Source: JABDIY01 sp041576015 (GTDB taxonomy: Bacteria; Actinomycetota; Acidimicrobiia; Acidimicrobiales; SZUA-35). From it: a DNA stretch of 13,378 nt. The position numbers were made by a program, and so were the translations under genes. This document shows positions 1 through 6,071 of the stretch, piece by piece. The first letter of the stretch is position 1. The number at the start of each line of letters is the position of its first letter. Location: positions 1 to 13,378 of the forward strand of contig JBFGLT010000091.1 of assembly GCA_041576015.1 (NCBI GenBank), read 5' to 3'. A model generated the notes under the pieces. That model searched no databases and had not been told where the DNA came from. It saw only the letters and a program-made list of their open reading frames with translations.

Positions 1-811
1 CCTGCCGGTCCGACGCCGGATTCCAGGTCGGTTCGACGATCTCGTCGAACAGGTTGCCCTGACCGCCGCCGGTGAGCTCGGCCAGCCGGCCCAGGACGGC
101 CCGGCTCTGGGTCTCGATGATGCACAGCTCGCCCTGCCAGGCGTCCCAGTCGAACCACAGTCCGGTGCGTTCCATCCGGTCGAGGAACGGGCGGGCGGCC
201 AGTTCGATCTCGGCGATCTGTTCCAGGCCGGCTGCCTCCAGGGCCTTCCGGATTTCGTCGCCCACCCACAGCGTCTCGACGGCATCGGCGGCCGCATACC
301 GTACTTGCTCCTCGGTCAGGTCTCCGTCGGAGGTGAACGACAGCTGGACCGAGCCCTTCCCGTCGACCTCCAGACCGAGATACTGGCGGGCTGCCCAGGC
401 CAGTCCGTGGTACCAGGTGAAGCCGCTCCGACCCTGGTGGAGCAGGGCATCGGCGATCTGGGCGTCCCACCAGCCGAGGGCGGGCGTGGTGTCGGCCGTC
501 TGCCAGACGGCTGCATCGATCACCCGGGCGTCGAAGTTGGCGTTCCAGGCGTCGGCGGTGATCCCGGTAAGGCACGGCGCCAGGAGCGTGGGGTCCAGGT
601 CACGTACGTCGACGACGTAGGACCGTTCGCTGCCGTCGGCCAGGCGGACGGCGATCGACATCACGCGCAGCCGTCCCTGCGCTGGTCCATCGATCGGCAC
701 CTCGGTGTCGATGGCGATGCGCTCGGCCGCCGACAGCACTTCTGCGAGGGCGGGCAGTGCGGACGGCTCGGCAATGACGGTGCATGGCACCGATGCCGGA
801 TCACGAGTCAC
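1..811 (-). CDS. Family A DNA polymerase with 3'-5' exonuclease domain (N-terminal 270 residues; runs off the left edge)
   Basis: The protein begins directly with a DnaQ/RNase D-like proofreading exonuclease. Exo I is visible as D35-T-E37 in RIAIDTEVP, Exo II as N90...F93-D94 in NANFDARV, and Exo III as Y172-A-A-A-D176, so all catalytic residues are present. From about residue 200 the sequence (ELAARPFLDRMERTGLWFDW) resembles the start of the Pol I polymerase domain; the palm and fingers lie outside the window. No 5'-3' exonuclease domain precedes it, as in the 'bifunctional 3'-5' exonuclease/DNA polymerase' proteins of actinobacteria and in phage polymerases. GTG at 811 is the only possible far start, because an in-frame TAG lies at 821-823. 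That TAG is part of TAGGGT, a good -10 box ending six bases before the GTG, which suggests a leaderless mRNA. It acts in DNA synthesis or repair; whether it is the main Pol I or a second one cannot be told. Confidence 0.85.
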   Translation of the reverse strand, partial: MTRDPASVPCTVIAEPSALPALAEVLSAAERIAIDTEVPIDGPAQGRLRVMSIAVRLADGSERSYVVDVRDLDPTLLAPCLTGITADAWNANFDARVIDAAVWQTADTTPALGWWDAQIADALLHQGRSGFTWYHGLAWAARQYLGLEVDGKGSVQLSFTSDGDLTEEQVRYAAADAVETLWVGDEIRKALEAAGLEQIAEIELAARPFLDRMERTGLWFDWDAWQGELCIIETQSRAVLGRLAELTGGGQGNLFDEIVEPTWNPASDRQ

Positions 812-817
812 GCTTCG

Positions 818-823
818 ACCCTA
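818..823 (-). promoter_or_regulatory. Candidate -10 box (TAGGGT) of a leaderless promoter for the polymerase gene
   Basis: TAGGGT fits the actinobacterial TAnnnT -10 pattern. It is followed by six bases (CGAAGC) and then the GTG start at 811, so transcription would begin at or next to the start codon. No Shine-Dalgarno sequence is present. I found no convincing -35 box 16-19 bases upstream. Confidence 0.4.
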
Positions 824-849
824 CGTGGCCGCCGCCCACCTCGCTCGGT

Positions 850-896
850 CCCGGAGGCAACCCTGGCACCTTCGAGGCAAACGTAGACCTGACCCC
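850..896. repeat. 47-bp intergenic repeat, copy 1
   Basis: This 47-bp stretch matches 3938-3984 at 45 of 47 positions; the only differences are AC versus GA after GGAGGCA. It fills most of the gap between the membrane-protein gene, whose stop codon shares base 896, and the polymerase gene. Within it, two half-units begin GAGGCA: one at 854, followed by CCTGGCACC, and one at 874, followed by AAACGTAGACCTGACCCC. No long hairpin forms, so it is not a classical terminator. Its end (CTGACCCC) resembles the end of the hairpin at 2176-2208. Confidence 0.8.
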
Positions 897-1633
897 TAGC
901 GGGACTGCTGGAAGACGACCTCCAGGTCGCTGTTGAGGGCGGCGACGGCGCGGCCGTCGGCGATCACGCGGTCACCCATCAGATCCGGCGGCCACTGTTG
1001 CAGGCTCACGCCTTCCACGACCGGGCTGGCGACGATGCCATCACCCCAGGTACTGGTGACCAGCCAGACCGCGTCGTCGGGGAGGCCGGTCACTGAAACC
1101 TCGAAGATGGTGCCGGCGGAGGTCTCCGACACTCCCCAGCTGACCTGCGGAGCACCGGGGTCCGAGCAAGCGGCCGACGAGTGCGTGTCGCTCACGGACC
1201 CCCAGCACTCGACGATCCGGCCGTCGGACTCCTCGGACCAGCGCAACAGATCCGTGCGCCCGAACGGGGTCAGGGCGAACGCCGTGAGCTCGGCGCTGCC
1301 GGCCAGTACCTCACGGGTCGGCCCGATCAATCCGGTCTGCGGATTGCGGAGCATGAGCTCGACCGAAGCGCCGGTCTGGCCGACCGCTGTGAGGGAGGTC
1401 AGCAGGTCGGCATCAGGCACGGCACCCGAGAACTCGATCTCGACCGGCGGTTCGCTGCTCTCCGACCCGGTCACGACGAACAAGGCCGCCCCCAGGATGG
1501 CGATGACGAGGGGGATGGCGAGGATGGCCAGGACGAGCCATAGCGGGTTCAGCGACCGTCGAGGGGGGGGAGGGGGAACGACGGGCTGCGGTGCGACCTG
1601 GTCGATACCGGCGATGGTCGATGAACGTTGCAT
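896..1633 (-). CDS. Single-pass membrane-anchored protein, function unknown
   Basis: The 245-residue protein is not a family I recognise. It has a short cytoplasmic tail with a proline run (residues 20-24) and basic RR at 25-26. One hydrophobic segment follows (about 31-54, WLVLAILAIPLVIAILGAAL). The outer part of about 190 residues contains two cysteines around 140-160 (ECW...AACSD) that could form a disulfide. The layout fits a protein anchored in the membrane with its C-terminal domain outside, similar in shape to actinobacterial proteins that carry Pro-rich tails and a DUF-type sensor domain. ATG at 1633 is the chosen start; no clear Shine-Dalgarno sequence precedes it. A TTGACA motif lies upstream at 1710-1715. 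The proline codons form C5-T-C8 on the coding strand, a possible slippage site. The TAG stop touches the 47-bp repeat. Confidence 0.7.
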   Translation of the reverse strand: MQRSSTIAGIDQVAPQPVVPPPPPRRSLNPLWLVLAILAIPLVIAILGAALFVVTGSESSEPPVEIEFSGAVPDADLLTSLTAVGQTGASVELMLRNPQTGLIGPTREVLAGSAELTAFALTPFGRTDLLRWSEESDGRIVECWGSVSDTHSSAACSDPGAPQVSWGVSETSAGTIFEVSVTGLPDDAVWLVTSTWGDGIVASPVVEGVSLQQWPPDLMGDRVIADGRAVAALNSDLEVVFQQSR

Positions 1634-1663
1634 TGAGGTTGTCGGTGGCTTTCGATGAAAGGA

Positions 1664-1680
1664 AGCGCCGACTTGGCGCT
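1664..1680. other. Inverted repeat in the presumed 5' leader of the membrane-protein gene
   Basis: AGCGCC and GGCGCT pair across the five-base loop GACTT. The repeat lies 31 bases upstream of the ATG at 1633 and about where transcription would start from the TTGACA/TTCAAT promoter. It could be an operator or a leader hairpin; nothing in the sequence decides between them. Confidence 0.35.
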
Positions 1681-1686
1681 CGCCCG

Positions 1687-1723
1687 ATTGAACACCTTCT
1701 GAGGCTGGCTGTCAATAGCTATT
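1687..1723 (-). promoter_or_regulatory. Candidate promoter of the membrane-protein gene, with the 16-bp shared motif
   Basis: On the minus strand, AATAGCTATTGACAGC (1708-1723) contains TTGACA at 1710-1715. A 17-base spacer leads to TTCAAT at 1687-1692, a weak -10 box. AATAGCTATT is a perfect 10-bp palindrome that overlaps the -35 box, so it could bind a dimeric regulator. The same 16-mer, with one difference, lies at 2623-2638. On the plus strand, TACACT at 1724-1729 could be a -10 box for the YCII gene, but no -35 box is clear. Confidence 0.45.
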
Positions 1724-1858
1724 TACACTGCCGGGGAGGGCAACGGCGCTCACCGCCGTCGGAAGAACTTGTGGCGCGACTGTCCCTTGACGGCAATGCT
1801 GTTCGTCGTGGTCGTAGACGAGCCCAATCGGACGCTCGCTTCAGAAAGGAACAACGCC

Positions 1859-2170
1859 ATGCCGAAGTTCGTACTCACCTATCACGGTCTCGCCGAGATG
1901 CCGACCGAACCGGACGCCATCGCTGCGGTGATGAAGGAATGGGAGACGTGGTACGGCACCATCGGGTCGGACCTGGTCGATGGCGGGGCCCCCTTCGGTG
2001 CCGCCACCGCGATCGGCCCGGACGGCTCGCAGGTGGATGCGCCGGCCCAGATGAGCGGCTACACGATCATCAGCGCCGCCGACCTCGAATCTGCGGCAAC
2101 GGTCGCCAAGGGCTGCCCGGTTCTGACCAACGGTCACACCGTGCAGATCTCCGAGGCCATCGACATGTAG
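1859..2170 (+). CDS. YCII-family (DGPF-type) small protein
   Basis: The 103-residue protein is a small ferredoxin-like alpha/beta barrel of the YCII family. It opens with MPKFVLTYHG and ends with the pattern SGYTIISAADLESA...AKGCPVLTNGHTVQISEA, which is common in actinobacterial members. The family's roles are mostly undefined; some members resemble dehydrochlorinase or muconolactone isomerase folds, and others accompany ECF sigma factors. No sigma factor is next to it here. The start at 1859 is preceded by GAAAGGA (1844-1850) with eight bases of spacing, a good ribosome-binding site. The reading frame stays open to 1769, but the extra 30 residues look noncoding. It converges on the HTH gene across a strong hairpin. 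Confidence 0.85.
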   Translation: MPKFVLTYHGLAEMPTEPDAIAAVMKEWETWYGTIGSDLVDGGAPFGAATAIGPDGSQVDAPAQMSGYTIISAADLESAATVAKGCPVLTNGHTVQISEAIDM

Positions 2171-2175
2171 CACGA

Positions 2176-2208
2176 CGGGGTCAGACCAAGCCGCAAGGTC
2201 TGACCCCG
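2176..2208. terminator. Bidirectional terminator-like perfect hairpin between convergent genes
   Basis: CGGGGTCAGACC pairs perfectly with GGTCTGACCCCG over 12 bp, with the nine-base loop AAGCCGCAA. It starts six bases after the YCII stop and ends 27 bases before the HTH gene's stop, so it can serve both strands. There is no T-run on either side. A second inverted repeat, CCGACG-ATG-CGTCGG at 2206-2220, overlaps the right edge of the stem, so the two hairpins cannot both form completely. Confidence 0.65.
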
Positions 2209-2234
2209 ACGATGCGTCGGCCGGTGCGATTGGC

Positions 2235-2594
2235 TCAGACGGTGGTGACCGAACGCTGCTTGAGCAGCGCCGAGATGCGCTGCCGGCTCACCCCGAACAG
2301 CTCGGCGATCGATTCGATGGTGAGGCCTTCGGTGCGTAACGCCTGTGCTTCAGCGACGCGCAGCTCGGTGCCGGCGGTCTCCAGGGTGGTCTTGTTGGCG
2401 GTCAGCAATTCGACGATCCGGGGACGGGCCTCCGACGAGATCAGGGTGACCAGGTCGTCGCCCGCTTCGAGCCGCTCCCGCAGATGACGAGCGCGTTCGC
2501 CGATCACCTGGTTGCGGGCGGCGTTGTCCAGGGCAGCTACTTCGATCGCTGACAGCGCTTGAACGAACCGGTCGAGATCGTGGTTGTCGGGCAC
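2235..2594 (-). CDS. Helix-turn-helix DNA-binding protein, probable small regulator
   Basis: From GTG at 2594 the protein is 119 residues. Its C-terminus carries a clear helix-turn-helix (LRTEGLTIESIAELFGVSRQRISALL), like resolvase or sigma-region-4 type HTHs in which SRQRIS is the recognition helix. The N-terminal two thirds are predicted helical and charged (ERARHLRERLEAGDD) with no enzymatic domain, so it may dimerise through this part. The frame is open upstream to TTG 2630 (131 residues) and ATG 2621 (128 residues), but neither has a Shine-Dalgarno sequence. The TTG is part of TTGACA, which looks like the -35 box of a promoter whose -10 box (TACCGT) lies seven bases before GTG 2594. I therefore prefer a leaderless start there. 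Its target is unknown; a 16-bp motif at its own promoter and at 1708-1723 is a candidate. Confidence 0.75.
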   Translation of the reverse strand: MPDNHDLDRFVQALSAIEVAALDNAARNQVIGERARHLRERLEAGDDLVTLISSEARPRIVELLTANKTTLETAGTELRVAEAQALRTEGLTIESIAELFGVSRQRISALLKQRSVTTV

Positions 2595-2601
2595 AGCTCC
2601 G

Positions 2602-2638
2602 ACGGTAGGGTCAACCGGCATCGCTGTCAATACCTATT
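2602..2638 (-). promoter_or_regulatory. Candidate leaderless promoter and operator of the HTH gene
   Basis: TTGACA (2625-2630), a 17-base spacer and TACCGT (2602-2607) form a good sigma-A type promoter on the minus strand. GTG 2594 follows the -10 box by seven bases. The -35 box is embedded in AATAGGTATTGACAGC (2623-2638), which matches the site upstream of the membrane-protein gene at 15 of 16 bases. If this promoter is real, the longer starts at 2630 and 2621 are not transcribed from it. Confidence 0.5.
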
Positions 2639-2661
2639 GCACCAGCCATTGTTGTGGGCTC

Positions 2662-2690
2662 TTGACCATTCGAACGCCTCGGCTTAGGGT
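2662..2690 (+). promoter_or_regulatory. Promoter of the serine hydrolase gene
   Basis: TTGACC at 2662-2667, a 17-base spacer and TAGGGT at 2685-2690 match the expected -35 and TAnnnT -10 pattern. Transcription would start near 2697, giving a leader of about 44 bases that contains the AGGGGG ribosome-binding site. The promoter is divergent from that of the HTH gene; the two -35 boxes are about 30 bp apart. Confidence 0.55.
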
Positions 2691-2740
2691 CGCCTCGACG
2701 GGGTTCCCGACGAAGTGGACCCATCACCAGGGGGTACAAC

Positions 2741-3931
2741 ATGAGCGATCTGCGCTCCGCCATCGACGACGTCCTCAGCGGCGTCACGAGCGGCGATCGA
2801 CGAGTGCCCGGCGTCGTGGCGATCGCCACCGACCGGCTGACCAACATCTACGAGAGCGCCGCCGGCGTCCGGTCATTGGCCACCGACACGCCGATGACTG
2901 CGGACACCGTGTGTGCCATCTTCTCCACCACCAAAGCCGTCGCCGGTACGGCCTGCCTCCAACTGGTCGAATCGGGGGACCTCGATCTCGACGCGCCGGC
3001 AAGGGAGTATGCGCCGGAGATCGGCCAGCTCCAGGTGATCGAGGGCTTCGACGACGGCGGCGATCCCATCCTGCGCCCACCGGCTCGCGAGATCACCACC
3101 AGGATGCTCCTTTCTCACACCGCGGGGTTCGGCTACGAGTTCTTCAACGAGACCTACAACCGACTGGTCCAGGAAAAGGACCATCCGAGCCTCGTCACCA
3201 GCGAGCGGGCGGCACTCTTCGCCCCGCTGCTCTTCGATCCGGGTGACGAGTGGGAGTACGGGTGCAACATCGACTGGGCCGGCCAGGTGCTCGAGAGCAT
3301 CACCGGGCAACGGCTCGGCGAGTTCATGACCGAGCGGATCTTCGAGCCCCTCGGGATGCACGACACGGCGTTCTCGTTGACGCCGGACATGCGGTCGCGC
3401 ATGGCCACCATCCACCAGCGGGAGGCCGACGGATCGCTCACGCCAATTGACTTCGAGCTGCCGCCCGACCCCGAGGTCCACATGGGCGGCCACGGGCTCT
3501 ACTCGACCGCGCTCGACTACATGAAGTTCATACGCATGTGGTTGAACGATGGGATGGGGCCCGACGGACCGATCCTCAAGAAGCAAACGGTGGAGATGGC
3601 CGCCCAGAACCAATTGGGCGACAAGAAGATCAAGATGCTTCCGGGCGTGGTCCCGGAGCTCTCCAACGACGCAGAGTTCTTCCCCGGCATGCCGAAGTCC
3701 TGGGCATTGACATTCATGCTCAACGACGAGGATGCGCCGACCGGTCGCCCCGCCGGTGCGCTCGCCTGGGCCGGATTGGCCAACCTGTACTACTGGATCG
3801 ACCGGGCCAACGGCCTCGGCGGGTTCTGGGCCACGCAGATCTTCCCGTTCGCCGATCCGATCTCGCTCACGGCGTATCTGGACTTCGAGACCGCTGTCTA
3901 CGACCACGCCCGCCTCCGCCAGCCGGTCTGA
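2741..3931 (+). CDS. Class C beta-lactamase-fold serine hydrolase (EstB/CubicO-like esterase or peptidase)
   Basis: The 396-residue protein belongs to the beta-lactamase/penicillin-binding superfamily. The nucleophile motif S62-T-T-K65 (IFSTTKAV) is intact. H126-T-A-G-F is the usual conserved loop, and Y173 (DEWEYGCNIDWAG) is the likely base, as in EstB-type esterases. The third motif is W343-A-G rather than KTG, which is usual for esterases and argues against true beta-lactamase activity. The tail GGFWATQIFPF is typical of the family. No signal peptide is visible, so it is probably cytoplasmic. The start is supported by AGGGGG (2729-2734) six bases upstream. The substrate cannot be inferred. 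The next gene is 72 bases away in the same direction, with the 47-bp repeat between, so readthrough into the esterase is possible. Confidence 0.9.
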   Translation: MSDLRSAIDDVLSGVTSGDRRVPGVVAIATDRLTNIYESAAGVRSLATDTPMTADTVCAIFSTTKAVAGTACLQLVESGDLDLDAPAREYAPEIGQLQVIEGFDDGGDPILRPPAREITTRMLLSHTAGFGYEFFNETYNRLVQEKDHPSLVTSERAALFAPLLFDPGDEWEYGCNIDWAGQVLESITGQRLGEFMTERIFEPLGMHDTAFSLTPDMRSRMATIHQREADGSLTPIDFELPPDPEVHMGGHGLYSTALDYMKFIRMWLNDGMGPDGPILKKQTVEMAAQNQLGDKKIKMLPGVVPELSNDAEFFPGMPKSWALTFMLNDEDAPTGRPAGALAWAGLANLYYWIDRANGLGGFWATQIFPFADPISLTAYLDFETAVYDHARLRQPV

Positions 3932-3937
3932 CCGGCC

Positions 3938-3984
3938 CCCGGAGGCAGACCTGGCACCTTCGAGGCAAACGTAGACCTGACCCC
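3938..3984. repeat. 47-bp intergenic repeat, copy 2
   Basis: This is the second copy of the element at 850-896, with 45 of 47 bases identical. It lies seven bases after the serine hydrolase stop and 20 bases before the esterase start. In the direction of the gene just upstream of it, this copy reads CCCGGAGGCA...GACCCC, whereas copy 1 is read in the opposite sense by its upstream gene. Orientation relative to genes is therefore not conserved, which argues against a fixed terminator role. Confidence 0.8.
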
Positions 3985-3999
3985 AATCGGGTAGAAAAG

Positions 4000-4007
4000 G
4001 GAGGTGA
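4000..4007 (+). promoter_or_regulatory. Perfect Shine-Dalgarno octamer overlapping the longest start codon
   Basis: GGAGGTGA is fully complementary to the 3' end of 16S rRNA. Its GTG is the first in-frame start of the esterase, so a ribosome cannot use this octamer for that codon. It would place initiation downstream, most likely at GTG 4019, which follows the octamer by 11 bases. A second site, AGGAG at 4011-4015, lies nine bases before GTG 4025. Confidence 0.5.
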
Positions 4008-5146
4008 CTCAGGAGCCCGTGCGGGTGGAGCGGGTGCCGGCGGATCCGAGGTTGACGGCGCGGACCCTCGACCGGCTCGTCTTCGAGCGGGGCTTTCCCC
4101 TGATCGCCGAGGGTGTCACGACGTTCGCCTACCGGGGCGCGGTCGATTCGGTCCGGCTCGTGCACTTCGGCATCGGTCTGCCCGACGACCTCGAGTTTGA
4201 ATCCGTCGCCGGATCCGACTGGTGGCTGCTGGCTCTGGCCCTGCCCGAGGGCACCCGCCTCGAATACAAACTCCTCGTGCGAGATGGCGTCGGCGAACGC
4301 GACATCGGGGATCCACTCAACCCGTTCCGGTCGCGCAATCCGTTCGGCCAGAACTCGGTGTGCCGGTCCCACGGCTATCGCGTGCCGCGGTGGGCGTTGC
4401 GGGATCCGGAGGCAGCCCCGGGACTGCGCCGGTCGCTCACCGTGCCGAGCCGGGCTCTCGGCCGGCCGGTCCACGTGACCCTCTATCTCCCCTCCACCTT
4501 CGGCATGGATCCCGAGCGGCCCTATCCGTTGGTCGTCATGCACGACGGGAGCGACTACCTCCACTACGCCGCCGCCACGACCGTCCTCGACAACCTCCTC
4601 CACCGGTCGCTCCTCCCCGACGTCGTCGTGGCCTTCTGTGACCCCGTCGAGCGGCTCACCGAATACGCCGACCACGAGGCGCACGCCGAGTCCATCGTCG
4701 AGGAATTGGTTCCCCATCTGGAGGCGCATCTCCCCGTGGGCGGTGATCGCACGGCTCGCTGCCTCGGCGGCACGAGCTTCGGGGCGGTCGCCACCCTGTC
4801 GACGGCGGTCCGCTATCCCGAAGCCTTCGGCCGGCTGCTGCTGCAATCGGGCTCCTTCGACGGCGCCGCCGACCGCGGCCCCCGCCGTCTCGACCCGCTG
4901 TGGGAGCCGGTCAACCGGTTCGTGGCCCACTACCTGGCCGACCCCGGGCCAGTCGCCGACCGCGTCTTCATGAGTTGCGGGCTTCTCGAGGCGTTGATCT
5001 GCGAGAACCGGGCGATGCGATCGATCCTGGCGAGCACCGGCATGGCCGTCGTGCTCGAGGAGATCCTCGACGGTCACACGTGGGGATGCTGGCGCGACTC
5101 GTTGGGCACTGGCCTGCCGTGGCTGTTCAGCCAGATTGGTGGTTAG
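4004..5146 (+). CDS. Two-domain Fes/esterase D-like alpha/beta hydrolase
   Basis: The 380-residue protein has an N-terminal beta-sandwich region (about 35-130, FAYRGAVDSVRLVHFG through YRVPRWA), as in enterochelin esterase Fes and CBM48-like early-set domains. An alpha/beta-hydrolase domain follows (about 140-380). The oxyanion region is VVMHDGSDYLHY, the nucleophile elbow is G-T-S258-F-G, the likely acid is E329 (SCGLLEALICENR), and the histidine is H358 (DGHTWGCWR). A complete triad suggests an active ester hydrolase, probably cytoplasmic because no signal peptide is seen. The start is uncertain. GTG 4004 overlaps a perfect anti-16S match (GGAGGTGA, 4000-4007), so GTG 4019, or GTG 4025 with AGGAG nine bases upstream, may be the true start. 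The operon at 6419 encodes another esterase, so this enzyme may act in the same pathway. Confidence 0.88.
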   Translation: MTQEPVRVERVPADPRLTARTLDRLVFERGFPLIAEGVTTFAYRGAVDSVRLVHFGIGLPDDLEFESVAGSDWWLLALALPEGTRLEYKLLVRDGVGERDIGDPLNPFRSRNPFGQNSVCRSHGYRVPRWALRDPEAAPGLRRSLTVPSRALGRPVHVTLYLPSTFGMDPERPYPLVVMHDGSDYLHYAAATTVLDNLLHRSLLPDVVVAFCDPVERLTEYADHEAHAESIVEELVPHLEAHLPVGGDRTARCLGGTSFGAVATLSTAVRYPEAFGRLLLQSGSFDGAADRGPRRLDPLWEPVNRFVAHYLADPGPVADRVFMSCGLLEALICENRAMRSILASTGMAVVLEEILDGHTWGCWRDSLGTGLPWLFSQIGG

Positions 5147-5151
5147 ACAGC

Positions 5152-5169
5152 TGCGGGTCGCCACCCGCG
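5152..5169 (+). terminator. Terminator-like hairpin after the esterase gene
   Basis: GCGGGT (5153-5158) and ACCCGC (5163-5168) pair across a CGCC loop, and a T-G wobble extends the stem by one pair. It starts six bases after the TAG stop. No T-run follows. A second GC-rich self-complementary segment (GCTGC...GCAGC, about 5174-5192) lies right after it. The convergent DUF4386 gene ends at 5253, so this gap is where both transcripts should stop. Confidence 0.4.
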
Positions 5170-5252
5170 AGTGCTGCGGCAGCGCTGCAGCGTCCCCGAT
5201 CGTTCGGCGAGCGATGTGTCACCTGGCTGGCTCGCGACGTGTCGCTCGGGAC

Positions 5253-6071
5253 TCACGTCCTCTGGTCGAGCGTTTCTGTTGCCCGGGCTCCTGCACGCGA
5301 CAGCTCACCCGGGTCGAGGACTGTGGCCGATGTCGTGCTGCGCGGGGCGGCCTCTCCGACTGTGACCGGTGGCGTCAGCTTTGCGAGAGCTGTTTGATCG
5401 AAGCCTTTGAAGATGAACCACAGGGCCAGAACCATTTCTTGCACAGCGAGGGGAGCAATCAGAGCAATCGCAACGGCATCCGAGACCTCGGTGAACAGCA
5501 CAACGATCGCCAACCCACCGAGGACTCCGCCCGCGAGCATCCCCCAACCGGAGATCCAGCGAGGCACGAGAACCGACTTCCACAGCATCCAGTTCAACAT
5601 CAGCATGCCCGTCACGAACACCAGGTTGTAGAGCGGTCCGGTTGTGCCCGACCACGCTTCCCCGCCCATCATGGTGTGGATCAGCAAGTCGATCTGATCG
5701 GTGTTCTGCGTGGGCGACGCCGCATACTCTCTCGAAATCGCCAGAACCAGGAGCCGGTCGATCTCCATCTGGAAGAAGATGGAGGCCTCGAACAGGCGGA
5801 ATGCCACGTAGCCTACGGCGAGCGCTGCACTGACGTTTCGCAGAACCGGGTACAACGCAATCGCGATGAGCGGAATTGCGAGCACACAGGCAAACTCGAT
5901 GAGTATGCCGAATGCGATGTCGTTGCTCGCATCAGCTGCTGCCGTGAGGACATCGGGATCCGTGAGGCCGGGTTTGTAGAAGCTCTCCCCGACGAACAGG
6001 AATGCGGTGGCGATGATGAAAAAGATGCCAGCCCAAATGGCATGGATTCGATACGTCGGTGCCGTGTCCAT
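5253..6071 (-). CDS. DUF4386-type integral membrane protein
   Basis: The 272-residue protein has six predicted membrane segments at about 11-30, 52-78, 82-101, 147-168, 172-193 and 199-221. The patterns LYPVLRNVSAALAVGYVAFRLFEA and PLAVQEMVLALWFIFKGF are characteristic of DUF4386 proteins, whose function is unknown. The C-terminal 50 residues are hydrophilic and probably cytoplasmic. ATG at 6071 is preceded by AGGAGA with about eight bases of spacing. The open frame reaches 6182, but those 37 residues do not look coding. The gene is oriented against its neighbours and separates the Fes-like esterase from the ligase operon. Its base composition is clearly lower in GC than the flanking operons, as expected for an acquired gene. 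Confidence 0.85.
   Translation of the reverse strand: MDTAPTYRIHAIWAGIFFIIATAFLFVGESFYKPGLTDPDVLTAAADASNDIAFGILIEFACVLAIPLIAIALYPVLRNVSAALAVGYVAFRLFEASIFFQMEIDRLLVLAISREYAASPTQNTDQIDLLIHTMMGGEAWSGTTGPLYNLVFVTGMLMLNWMLWKSVLVPRWISGWGMLAGGVLGGLAIVVLFTEVSDAVAIALIAPLAVQEMVLALWFIFKGFDQTALAKLTPPVTVGEAAPRSTTSATVLDPGELSRAGARATETLDQRT

Noticed and set aside
72..886. Plus-strand frames opposite the polymerase gene
   Set aside because: The minus strand reads uninterrupted with all three exonuclease motifs; the plus-strand products are low-complexity.
850..896. The 47-bp repeat as a Rho-independent terminator or as a CRISPR-like array
   Set aside because: It has no sizeable stem or T-run, and its two copies are single and far apart with no spacer pattern.
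2741..3931. The serine hydrolase as an antibiotic-resistance beta-lactamase
   Set aside because: It lacks a signal peptide and the KTG motif (W-A-G instead), which fits esterase-type members of the fold.
2873..5164. A 763-codon open frame on the minus strand opposite the serine hydrolase and esterase genes
   Set aside because: It spans two well-recognised genes and the repeat between them, and has no recognisable domain. Long antisense frames are common in GC-rich DNA.
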